A DNA stretch of 64,000 bases from contig CM032231.1 in the NCBI GenBank assembly GCA_019009955.1, forward strand, positions 90,280,501 through 90,344,500, in the 5' to 3' direction. The notes beneath the pieces are model-generated. The model saw only the letters and a program-made list of their open reading frames with translations, was not told where the DNA came from and ran no database searches. Positions 34,447 to 44,103 of this stretch are shown here, in pieces. The number at the start of each line of letters is the position of its first letter. Positions within the stretch are counted from its first letter, which is position 1. Source of the stretch: Riptortus pedestris (taxonomy: Eukaryota; Arthropoda; Insecta; Hemiptera; Alydidae). The position numbers and the translations under genes were made by a program.

Positions 34447-37308
34447 TCAAACGCTTGATGTTTTTCGCTCCGGCTTCAAATCTTTAACATTTTCTTCTTC
34501 TTTGTAAGTCGACGATTTTTTTAAGTCAGATTGTCGCTTCTTATTAATTGAACCCGTATTCGTCAAGCCTTTTTCTTCAAATGGCAGCATTTTCTCTGAT
34601 CCCGTTTCTAGTACAGTTCCTACGTTTAGTTTATTTGGTTCTGATTGAGAAGACATAGGGGAGTCTACCTCTGAAGAAACTTGCAATTCTTTACTGTGGT
34701 CCACTAAGTTGTCATGGGCAATAAAAGTCTCTTGTCCACTCACTTCATCTATGTTTGATTGTTTAATCAAAGTTTTTTCATGGGTTTTATCTAATGAGGA
34801 TTTTTCTGATGGTATTTGAGTTACTGGAGTGCCAGATGACCTGCTAAATTCGGACTTCGACTTGGACATCGATCCTCTTTCATCTGTTTCTGCACCTTCC
34901 GAAGCCGAATTTTTGAGCAATTCTTCGTCAGAAAACTGTCCCTGGGGTTGACTTTCGTCAGTTTCGTTACTAGGATGGGGGGATGGTTCTCCGGAATCGT
35001 CTTCTAATTGGTGTACGATTGATGCCCAATAAACTCCATCTGGTATAAAATGAGAATCTCCGTTGTTGGATTCGGTTCGTTCTTGGTCATCAACTGTTGG
35101 AACAGTATTTTCTTCAGAATATGAAGAGATTTTGCCATGGCTATGTGACGAATGTTCACTCATCATCCGTCCCTCGTTGTCTGAACGCTTTGGTGATTCT
35201 ATATCACTCTGAAGAGTATGAGTATTTTTACTGTTATTGGCATCTCTACTATCCGGCGTTGATATTGAAGTAGATCCTCTCCTGGAATTCTTTGATTTAC
35301 TTTCGTTATCGCCAGAATATTGTGTCTCTGATATCGGACCAGAATTTTCCTCTTCGTTTGCTTCCTTTCTTTCACTCACGACGGCATCCTTGTTTCTCCT
35401 CTGATTATCTGTTACTTCATTTTCCTTATTGACTTTATTTTGACCAGCTTGAGGCATTTGACTTTGCAATATTTGCTCTAACTTTTTGCCGAAAATTTGT
35501 TTAGATTCTGAAAGCCTGGGTGGCTTAGGTTTTTCTACAAGAATTATTGTTTCGCTAGGGCCTGTAAGAATATTCATCCTTTCAAAATCATTTATAATGT
35601 CTTTGAGTAGATTTTTCTTTGGCATTTCAGCATATGTTCTGTGATCACTGTTTTCTTCCTCCGTATTCTCCAAAGTAGTTTGAGAAGTTGTAGTGGTGAT
35701 TTTCGTAGTACGTATAGCGGAAGTGGTGTCTACTTCGTGAGAGCCATCTGATGATTTTGTTAATGATTCTTCTAAAGAATGCAATTCATCATTTTTGAAG
35801 GTGTCGCATACTTTTTCATCACTATCAACGATTTCTTTGTGGTCAATGACCTCATGAAAATTCGAGTGGTCTAATTCTGCTTGGTCTCTGAGAATACTTG
35901 TGGACTTCACACTTTCATCATCTTCTTCTCGGGATCCATGAGGATGTGTATCATAAGACTGGCCTAGTATTATTTCAGGATTTTCTGTTCCTTCAGAATT
36001 CATCGATTCGTCGTTTTTCTCTTCGACAACAAAGCCACCTTCCTCTAATACGTCATCTCTTGTTGTATTATTCTGTTCTTCGGATGTATGAGTACTGGCA
36101 GTGCTTTTCAATGAAGCTACTGAAGTTTCTCCTTCTTGAATGTCAATTGCTTTAGTTTCAGTTTTCCCTTTAACTCTGTCTTTTTTCCGTTTTATTTCTT
36201 TGAGTTCTAGACTACTGGATGTTTGAGAGTCTTTTCGATATTTTTCAGACGCTTTTAATTGTCGGGGATTTTTATGGGTCATTTTCTTTTTTACTTTGTC
36301 TTGACTTTCGTTTCTCATGCTGCGTTCTTCTTTTGCAATGATGGACGGTGGTTGCTCAGAACTCTGCAAGTTTTTGTGCAATGATAAAAAGTTTGGTACT
36401 ACATTCCTGCTACGCTCTTTGTGAGTAGTGAAAATCGTTGGTACTTTTGGTGGGGACGGTGGTGTTATTTTTCTCGTTATTGATTCCAAATTTGGTAGAG
36501 GTCTATTTATCACCCGTTTCTCGTACGTTATATCACCCTCGAGATCTAGCTGTTCGAAAGGGAAGTCAGGAAGAACTTTTGGGAAATTGCTTTTCCGTAT
36601 TTTGTCCAGGGCGTCAATGTAAGGAGCGTTTTCGTTTTCAGTGCTGTGCGTCTTATCTTGATCCTCGTCGTTTCTTGTATCTTTTATACTTGTTTTGTCG
36701 GTCGAAGCAGTTTCTTGATCAGCCAACGGAACATTGCCTGAGGTATTAGATGCTTCATTCTTCCTTGGCTTTCGTGTTTGTTGTCTGCTTTTACGAATCA
36801 CTGGAACACTTTTACTTCGCGTTTCGTTTTCTACAGCATTTTGTTCCTTTATTGGCTTTCGCTTTGGCTTTTCCGGTACGATTTTCTTCCATTTGACAGT
36901 AGGATTTTGAGAAGTCGATGGTATTTCTTCGAGTCTGGCGCCTCTTTCGTCATTCTCACTATCAATGATCTGTCTGTCTAGCATTGCGGATGGTTCGCGC
37001 TGCTGACCAGACCTCTTCTCCCATTCCAGGGCAGCAAGTATTTCATCAACGTCGAACTCTACGGAAGGTATACTGAGACTTCGGCCTCGACGGCAAGGGG
37101 CCATTTTCACGAAGCGGAAAACAAGAAACGTAGCGGCGGCCATTAGTACAAGTATGACACAAATTATACCGACGAAAGCAGCCACCAGAGATTCGGGAAG
37201 ATTGTCGTCCATTGGAGGAACAGTAGGAGCGGGAGTAGTCCTCGAAGCTGGGATGAAAGGATTGTACATCTCCAGGAAACGAAACTTCGGAGAATCTTCA
37301 TATTTACC
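34447..37308 (-). CDS. Neuroligin-like gene, distal alternative terminal exon (tail B)
   Basis: A single open exon of 2.86 kb encodes a type I membrane tail of a neuroligin-family protein. The exon starts after a T-rich tract and TTTCAG, phase 0 with Gly-Lys-Tyr. A short extracellular stalk with a PASRTTPAPTVPP mucin-like stretch precedes the membrane segment (about residues 40-67 of the exon). A basic RRGRSLSIP follows. The cytoplasmic part is about 880 residues, rich in Ser, Glu and Lys, with no known domain. One block (ALDKIRKSNFPKVLPDFP to RNVVPNF) is shared with the exon at 44,104-45,648. The end is KTSSV, a class I PDZ ligand (S/T-x-V). No esterase exon was found in the 6.8 kb upstream. 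It is therefore probably an alternative last exon spliced to the exon at 54,259-54,386, or else the tail of a duplicated gene. Confidence 0.85.
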   Translation of the reverse strand, partial: GKYEDSPKFRFLEMYNPFIPASRTTPAPTVPPMDDNLPESLVAAFVGIICVILVLMAAATFLVFRFVKMAPCRRGRSLSIPSVEFDVDEILAALEWEKRSGQQREPSAMLDRQIIDSENDERGARLEEIPSTSQNPTVKWKKIVPEKPKRKPIKEQNAVENETRSKSVPVIRKSRQQTRKPRKNEASNTSGNVPLADQETASTDKTSIKDTRNDEDQDKTHSTENENAPYIDALDKIRKSNFPKVLPDFPFEQLDLEGDITYEKRVINRPLPNLESITRKITPPSPPKVPTIFTTHKERSRNVVPNFLSLHKNLQSSEQPPSIIAKEERSMRNESQDKVKKKMTHKNPRQLKASEKYRKDSQTSSSLELKEIKRKKDRVKGKTETKAIDIQEGETSVASLKSTASTHTSEEQNNTTRDDVLEEGGFVVEEKNDESMNSEGTENPEIILGQSYDTHPHGSREEDDESVKSTSILRDQAELDHSNFHEVIDHKEIVDSDEKVCDTFKNDELHSLEESLTKSSDGSHEVDTTSAIRTTKITTTTSQTTLENTEEENSDHRTYAEMPKKNLLKDIINDFERMNILTGPSETIILVEKPKPPRLSESKQIFGKKLEQILQSQMPQAGQNKVNKENEVTDNQRRNKDAVVSERKEANEEENSGPISETQYSGDNESKSKNSRRGSTSISTPDSRDANNSKNTHTLQSDIESPKRSDNEGRMMSEHSSHSHGKISSYSEENTVPTVDDQERTESNNGDSHFIPDGVYWASIVHQLEDDSGEPSPHPSNETDESQPQGQFSDEELLKNSASEGAETDERGSMSKSKSEFSRSSGTPVTQIPSEKSSLDKTHEKTLIKQSNIDEVSGQETFIAHDNLVDHSKELQVSSEVDSPMSSQSEPNKLNVGTVLETGSEKMLPFEEKGLTNTGSINKKRQSDLKKSSTYKEEENVKDLKPERKTSSV

Positions 37309-37359
37309 CTGAAATAAAAAAAACAAAACAAACGTTATAAATTATACTTGTTACATGTT

Positions 37360-37572
37360 ATTTATTGACGTCCACTTCATTCAACTTCGGCTGATTTGGG
37401 TGGGCTATGTACAGACCACTGCTCTTTTCTAGCAGGTGTGGGACTTAGTATTTTATCTAATGAGTTCATCACTACATAAATTCCTGTTGTGTAGACGGGA
37501 ATCGGACTTGCCACTCTAGGTTCACCATATGAGATTAAGACCAACTCATTTACTCACATGTATAGCCTGAGT
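37360..37572 (-). mobile_element. tRNA-derived SINE, family S1
   Basis: Reverse-oriented copy: GACGTCCACTTCATTCAACTTCGGC (tail), TCTAGCAGGTGTGGGACTTAG (body), GACGGGAATCGGACTTGCCACTCTAGG (B box side) and ACTCACATGTATAGCCTGAG (head). It lies 50 bp upstream of tail exon B. Confidence 0.8.
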
Positions 37573-38661
37573 ACCAGTTATTGATTATTATTAAACATTG
37601 TCCAAGTAAAAGTAGCCTGAAAATCAGTGTCCATCGATACGAAGAAAGATAAATATGTTAGTAATTCAAATGAAGTGTTAGAACCGCACTTGTTACTACA
37701 GTACAACCTTTGACAGGCTTGAAGATGGTGCCATAGCATCGCAAGCGCTTGCCAGCTGCACTCCATCATCAGCCAGTGACGACGGTCTCCACCGACTGGT
37801 ATGACAACAAGTATGACTTTACCAAAATTAGAAAATGATGTTCTCTTAACTGATCAAACACAGGTATGATAGCAAGTGATCTTTCCAAGAATATATGTCA
37901 CCCCATGTGTATAAATCTATTGAGAAATTTTTAATTCTTTGCACAGATGGGTTAATGAGGAAGTTTGGAACTTGGTAAATCGTAGCTTTCTTTATTGTAC
38001 CTGGTATTTATATGAAAAGGTTTGGTTTTATGAACTGCTGTGACTAGTTTTATTTGTAGGCCCCTTGTATTTTAGATGATTAAGGGTTTTATAGAACTTC
38101 TGCGTTGGATTAGCATTGAATAAGCACAAAGAAGAATTCAGCTGCAGTATTTTTGGGCTACTTGACAACATTGTACCCGTACATGTCTAAAGGATAATTG
38201 CATCTTCTAGAACAGGAAATAGCTTAATGAGTTATACATTAAATATATGATGTAGATAGACTATATGTTTTGTATTTTTTGGCATGATCTAAAAATTAAA
38301 CACTTCTTTTCCTCTATCGATTATTTGGTCTTGGCTTTTTGTTGTTGCTTTCAGGGACACTTTACTCTGGTAAACGCATTAGCCTGTTTTTTTTTGGTGG
38401 GGGGGGGGGGTTTAAATTAAGTCGTAGATATAATTGTTTGTTTTAATGTTCATATTTTCAGTTTACGTTTTACAAAAATTCTCTTATTACGTTCATTATT
38501 TTAAGCAGTTTTTTTAAATTTGTTACAGTTTATTAAATGTGGTTAATTATGTTTTTAAAATATTGACTAGCTATATCTCTATGGTTTAAGTACTGACTTC
38601 CTCCGTTCTTTTGTGACCGTTATGTTGTATTTTAATTTTATTCTCTTTCTTTTGCGTTTTA
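37573..38661. other. Probable intron, no exon seen
   Basis: Nothing recognised apart from a poly-G run at about 38,396-38,410. I looked here for - strand esterase-domain exons and found none. Confidence 0.4.
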
Positions 38662-38784
38662 CCAGATTTCCTTAAGGGAAATCAGTTATTGAGTTCGTAC
38701 TCATGACATGACTTTCGAAAAATTTCTTCAAATGTCCATCGATCCTCCCCAGGAGATAACGAAGAATGAAAATTATGTCCGTTC

Positions 38785-38834
<50 letters not shown>

Positions 38835-39138
38835 CTGTTAACGCTCTAGTGGTCGCAATTTTTGTTCAATCGTTACCAAACTCGATATTTAATCGTTTTA
38901 TGTAAAGGGAAAGATCAAGTTTGTTAATGTCTGAAATTGGCCCAGTGGGACGGGGGGAGGATTTTCGAAAATTCAAAATATCTCCACAATACGTTGGATC
39001 GAAAAATAGTATAAAACAAATCACATTTACTACAAATATTGTTATATGCATTTGTTCTTTATCTTGAATATTAACCGAGATATTTGAATTTTTTAGTTTT
39101 CCGTTTTCAGTAAAACCCCACTCGTTCTCATGTTATAT
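38662..39138 (+). mobile_element. Helitron-like H1, palindrome-side half
   Basis: CCAGATTTCCTTAAGGGAAATCAG start, GATCCTCCCCAGGAG block, (TA)n at 38,791-38,830, then the family to AGTAAAACCCCACTCG. It is truncated before the TC end. Confidence 0.85.
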
Positions 39139-39708
39139 ATACATGATTTCCACAGGTTCTTGTTTATATCAACAGACACTGAAGATGGGGATGTAAATCT
39201 GAAAGTGCACTCTGTCAAAAAATAAAATGTAGTGTAGAGGAAAACAAGCCTTCTGTGTACTTCCAGATTAAATCACTTTTGGAACATTATATCTCTTTAA
39301 TATTATCTGCCCTATAAGATTCGTTTCCAATAAGCCGCCTCTTCAGGTACTGAAATCATCAGAGCAGTAAAATGCTATCAGTTGTAAAGACACCCTTCTG
39401 CTCCGGCCAAACGCACATATTAATGTGACATAAATAGTCACATTGCAGCTTGGCATTGCCCGTTCTATCAGAACAGTAGTTAGACAACTTTGGATACTCA
39501 AAAGAAAACTCAGTAGTGTTAAATGTTGTTGATATGAAAAAGAGAAAAAAGGAATTTAAATACTCAATTTATACTGTGGTAATTATGGAAGAACAATGAA
39601 CTTTTTACAGGCATTCAAGGTAATGAGATCTTAAGACTAAAAAAGTTGTTACTATACCATAAAAAATTTTTCGTGATACACGATATATAGTGCTTTATTT
39701 TTTTTTAA
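39139..39708. other. Noncoding stretch, nothing firm
   Basis: ACACTGAAGATGG at about 39,174 resembles the tails of some retroelements, and a similar motif occurs inverted at about 51,638. The match is too short to call. Confidence 0.3.
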
Positions 39709-40047
39709 TTGTGTAATTGTGATTTCCTTTCTACCGAGGAACTAAAAGCATTGCAAGACCCGGATTATTACAATATTCATGAACAACAATCTAAATACAA
39801 GAACATTTCGTTTTCTATATTTCTTCATCCAGCCATCATGTTATATTTACTTAGAGATGACATTTACTTCATTCTCCTTCAAATTATCATCTCCTTTTGG
39901 ATTTTGTTATTTCTTCTGCCATCGTTTATAATGTTAATCATTATGAAAAATCCCTACCCCAATAAATCACTAAATAGACATTATAAACAACATTTTTTGA
40001 AGTTTGAATTATATATAACTTGTATTCTTGGAGCGATGCCTAATTAA
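39709..40047 (+). other. Unrecognised 112-codon open frame
   Basis: The frame has no ATG near its beginning. Its middle is hydrophobic (LLQIIISFWILLFLLPSF), as random AT-rich sequence often is. The first 30 residues (LSTEELKALQDPDYYNIHEQ) look more protein-like. A possible 3' splice site (CTTTCTACCGAG) precedes GAACTAAAAGC. I do not recognise a family. It may be a fossil exon or chance. Confidence 0.2.
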
Positions 40048-41444
40048 AGGAAACAGAGGGATAGTTGAAAAAATAAAACGTTTTGTTATTGATAAACATT
40101 TGTTAGAAATTTAAAAAAAAAAAAAAATTGTAAACATTTCTTGCAGGACATTAGTTTTACACACTAGCAGTGTGTAATATTCTTTATATTTGTCATTATG
40201 CGTCAAAATAATTTTTAACTTTTTGATTCTTCACAGAAATTTATTAATTATAAAAAAACACTTTTTTTAACAATGGCGTAATAACGCAACATATAAAAAA
40301 TATAAATAAATAGAAATCCTTAATACTGGCTTATGTGTAAACTATAAAATAAATTATATATCCTAGAACAGATTTATTATTTTTTATCATTCCCCCAACA
40401 ATACATACAAATATAAATTCAAAAGATACAAGAGAAATAATCAAAGTTTATAAAATAAGCACAAAAATTAAATACGTTATTTTTTCCGGACATTTGATAA
40501 TGTCTTCATAATTTGTTGGTAGGTTCAGTAAATAAAACACTCCTTCTTCACAATTACATATCCCTATTTTATTTCGTCCTACATGTTTCGTGACCAATGT
40601 GCCATTTCCTTTAGGAGCTAACATTCTGACCAGCAGAAAAGAGCTGCTCAACTTTAAAACTATTGAAAAGACCCTCCAGCCATTGGCCAAACACGGTTCT
40701 ATTCTGAGTTTGTCATAGTGTGTAGCATGATAAGCTTAGAACAGAATGGTTTTTAGATCAGAGCTACAATCCAACATCAAACTAGGGATCAGATATGTTG
40801 AAAGTTATCCAATTTTCGGGCTAAATAAATTCATAATATTAGCTGGTGAAGAAAAGTTTTATTTATTCTACCTGCCAACGAATGAAGAATATATGACCAA
40901 ATATACACTTAAAATGAGTTTAACCACGCGTTTCGAGTCCTTTCCATTGAAATCATCAAAGTTAGTAAAACTATTTGCAGCAGGACATAATTCATTTCAA
41001 CTTATTAAATTCTAAAGTTATTTCAATCGAACAATAAGTCACAATTTTGCTCGTTGCCTCCCCAAATGTATGGGGCTAGATCGAAAAAATAGCCTGACTA
41101 TATAAGAGTTTACAAAACATCGTTGTACTATGAACGCTTGAGAGATCAATGTCAGAAGTCATTAAATGATAATTTCGTTGTATAGCTCTTTAACACTATT
41201 TTTAAAGATCACATATACATGAACCAAAGGCCTTAACCGGTCAATTAATCTGCTTGAATGAGATATGTTTGACTTAGTGATTAAACCAAAAACAACAAAA
41301 TTTCTTAGCGATTTAAACGAAAAAAATCTCTTAAACATTAACAACTTCTAAACTTTCATTAGTGTATCATCATTGCAAACTTTAAAAAAATACGATTTCT
41401 TACTCAAGTAAAAATTGCATAGAACAAATATCATTTGTTATTAA
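40048..41444. other. AT-rich noncoding stretch, inverted related frames
   Basis: A - strand frame (40,448-40,690) and a + strand frame (40,746-41,015) diverge from a centre at about 40,718 and share a similar block: EEGVFYLLNLPTNYED versus EEKFYLFYLPTNEEY. This suggests an inverted duplication of an old coding fragment. The family is unknown. Confidence 0.35.
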
Positions 41445-42446
41445 CCCTAGAATGGTAGTGAACGTAAAAATTACGTATGATCTGGTTTGAACTGTTATCA
41501 AAGGGCTGTTAACTACCCCACCCCTCAGCTATGAGCCCTCCAGACAGTTCCGCCTTGATATCCGCCAAGTGCAGCTAAGTGAACCTTCCCACTCATCCAA
41601 AAATATTTTTTGAAATAAAAACGACACGTAATTTTTACGTATCAATACTATTAACTGCAACTTTTTGGCACGTAAAATTTACGTATCGCTACTAATAACC
41701 GGTTTTTATGCCACAGCTTAGTTAATGTATTTTCTTCCAATTTATTTTTTATATTATAATTTATTTTCTCTTAATGTTTTTAACTTTTATTGTTGAATAT
41801 AAGAAAGACAAAGATGTATAGAAAGAATATAAATAATCTGTTTATAGTTTCGGAAAAATGGAGAAAAAATATTCATTGGATGAAGAAATCAGAAATTTGT
41901 TGAAAGAACTCTCCGATGAGTCAGATGGAGAAAATGACAATTATGAAATAGATGAATATGGATACGACAGCGATGATTATCTGGAGTATTCTCCAAGTGA
42001 TGATGAGGTTGATTCGGAAATGATTGCAACACAGAGTGGGCTAGATAGCGATGAGAGTGAGAAAATTTTAGAAAACATCAAGGCAATTGAAGAAAGAGAA
42101 GAAACACTGAGGCAAAAAAAAAAACCTAAAACCTCTCAACCACACAATATTGACAGATCAGTCACAATAAATGTAGAAGGTGGGGTTGCGCTTCGTAAGA
42201 ATGAATATGAATGGAGCACACAACCTCCGGAACGTGTTTCGAACAAAGCGCCTGAAAGGAATGTCGTGCACATTATTAGATATTAACGCTGATATAAGTT
42301 AAAGATAAGTGTATGTTTTAATAAAATAAAAAAAATAGTCACAAACATTGACAAATTTTGAATAATTTCACCAATTACCAGTTGCACACGTAAAATCTAC
42401 GCATCAATACCATTAAGAGGGAAATAATATCACTACCATTCTAGGG
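41445..42446 (+). mobile_element. piggyBac-type element P5, internally deleted
   Basis: Perfect 17-bp terminal inverted repeats CCCTAGAATGGTAGTGA (41,445) and its mirror ending at 42,446. The left flank is TTAA; the right flank is TAAA, one change from TTAA. Subterminal dyads of the type ACGTAAAATTTACGT occur at about 41,464, 41,627, 41,672 and 42,388. At 1.0 kb it retains only the 5' end of the transposase gene. Confidence 0.9.
41858..42286 (+). pseudogene. piggyBac transposase N-terminal fragment
   Basis: The 142-residue frame starts MEKKYSLDEEIRNLL and has an acidic region with many Asp, Glu and Ser (residues 18-70). It ends with the NEYEWSTQPPERVSN ... NVVHIIR block. That matches the layout of piggyBac transposase N-termini: an acidic stretch followed by a W-S-T block and a hydrophobic I-R motif just before the dimerisation and catalytic domains. 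Everything after that is deleted, and the frame stops at TAA. It lies centrally in element P5. It cannot cut DNA. A truncated protein could in principle be made. Confidence 0.8.
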
Positions 42447-42971
42447 TAAATAAAGACTTAGTGAAAAGAATTCATTTTACACTATAAAAACCGACGAGTT
42501 AATAGTTTTCATATTAAATTTTTAAGTAGTATTTTCCATATTCAAGTTTATATATGTTGTTACAATGAACTAAATTTTACCATACCGAATTAAATTATAT
42601 AGTTTTAAAACATCTTTGTTGAAATAAAACTCCTATGATAAAAACAGTGTATGCAACCCACATTAATTTCATTGTCAAATACTTTATATTTATTTATTCC
42701 TTCATAAAGTTATACTAATACAATTGTTATTCGAGATCAAACTAACAATATTAACATAAAGGAACATGAAGTTTATGAATTCTAAAAGGGATGAAAATAA
42801 GACTAACGCCATAAAAGTAAAATTGTATTTGGGTAAAAATTGTATCTCTAATTTCCACTAAGATACTGTAGTCTAAAATAAATTGATGTTTTTTTTATTG
42901 AATTATTTGAAGTAAATAGTCCTTTTAATATTCCGTTTAGAATCCTGTCAAGTAAGTATCGAATAAGGAAA

Positions 42972-43004
<33 letters not shown>

Positions 43005-44103
43005 AGAGAAAATTAATATCATTAAAAGCACGTAAACAATGTCCTGAAATTCCATATTACCGAGTTACTCACTATTTATACAATAAAACTATCATTAAAA
43101 CCAATTAAAACTACTTATAGCACTTAAAAATAAAATCTTAAAATACAAAGTATTCTGAAGGATATAAGCGAAGGTTCAATGATAACAATTGTTTTCTCAT
43201 AAATGAGATCTTCTAAATCTACTTTCCTTACTTAATAATACAAAACTTCGAAACCCACGTAAATATTAAGCATTTGGGAATGCGGCACTTCATTCTTTAT
43301 TTCAAATAAATATTTAAAAAATATGAATTTGTTCAAATCGAATAAGAGGTAGATTTTGTGAATTGGAAAAGTGTTAAGATTTTATTTCTTAACTTATACA
43401 ATTTACAAACTAAATGAATACATTTCTAAGTAAGGAAATGTATTTGAAGCTTTATATGCTTGCATAGTGCATACTAAAATGTTTAACAATAATTGAATGT
43501 ATGCTAATTATTAATTTATTTATTTATTTGGTACTAAGTAGCTACCTCACTTTATGGTGATAGGCTATTTTTTATTATGGCAATTAAAACCACACTATTC
43601 ATTAAATGAGGAACAAGTAATGAATAAAGTTATAAAGTAATTTCACACGATATTGTTCCATACTGAAATCTTATTATTTTTTATAAATTTTATGTAATGG
43701 AGCAATTAATTTTATCGTATATGTCCTATTATTAAACAATTGTGTCCTTTGTGATAAACGTTTTAAGGAAGAAACTCCTATTATATGACAGTATACAACC
43801 TTTTTATTTTAAATTCGTATGAGAGGACCATTAGAGGAAGCTCAGTGGAAGACGAATAAATTATGAAATCAATAAGTTCAACGAAGAATAGTATTATTCA
43901 TTTACCCCCGCTTATATCTTCTCACAGTATCATCCCTTATGCCCTTCGAATAAAACTGTTAGAGAGCAAATAATTCACTTCGAACTGAAAGAAACATCTT
44001 CGGCCACTATTAGGCTTCTAAACAAAGTGAGCAGAACACCAGCTGCTCTAAGCTTTCTCTTAGAGAAAATTTGTTAACTCAAGAAAAAAATGAGAATGGT
44101 ACA
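42447..44103. other. Noncoding DNA; probable 3' UTR of tail A at the right
   Basis: AT-rich. The A-run at 42,975-43,002 is 28 bp. TTTATT (AATAAA on the - strand) occurs near 43,802 and 43,580, either of which could end the transcript that stops at 44,104. No exon was seen. Confidence 0.4.

Noticed and set aside
35898..36981. Several + strand frames of 64-103 codons
   Set aside because: They are antisense shadows of tail exon B on the - strand.
37578..37769. Upstream exon for tail B
   Set aside because: The frame has no esterase-like motif and no matching splice phase; it looks like chance or old repeat sequence.
39150..39260. Penelope-like retroelement tail
   Set aside because: ACTGAAGATGG followed by GAAAGTGCAC is suggestive and recurs inverted near 51,620-51,650, but no reverse transcriptase or defined end supports it.
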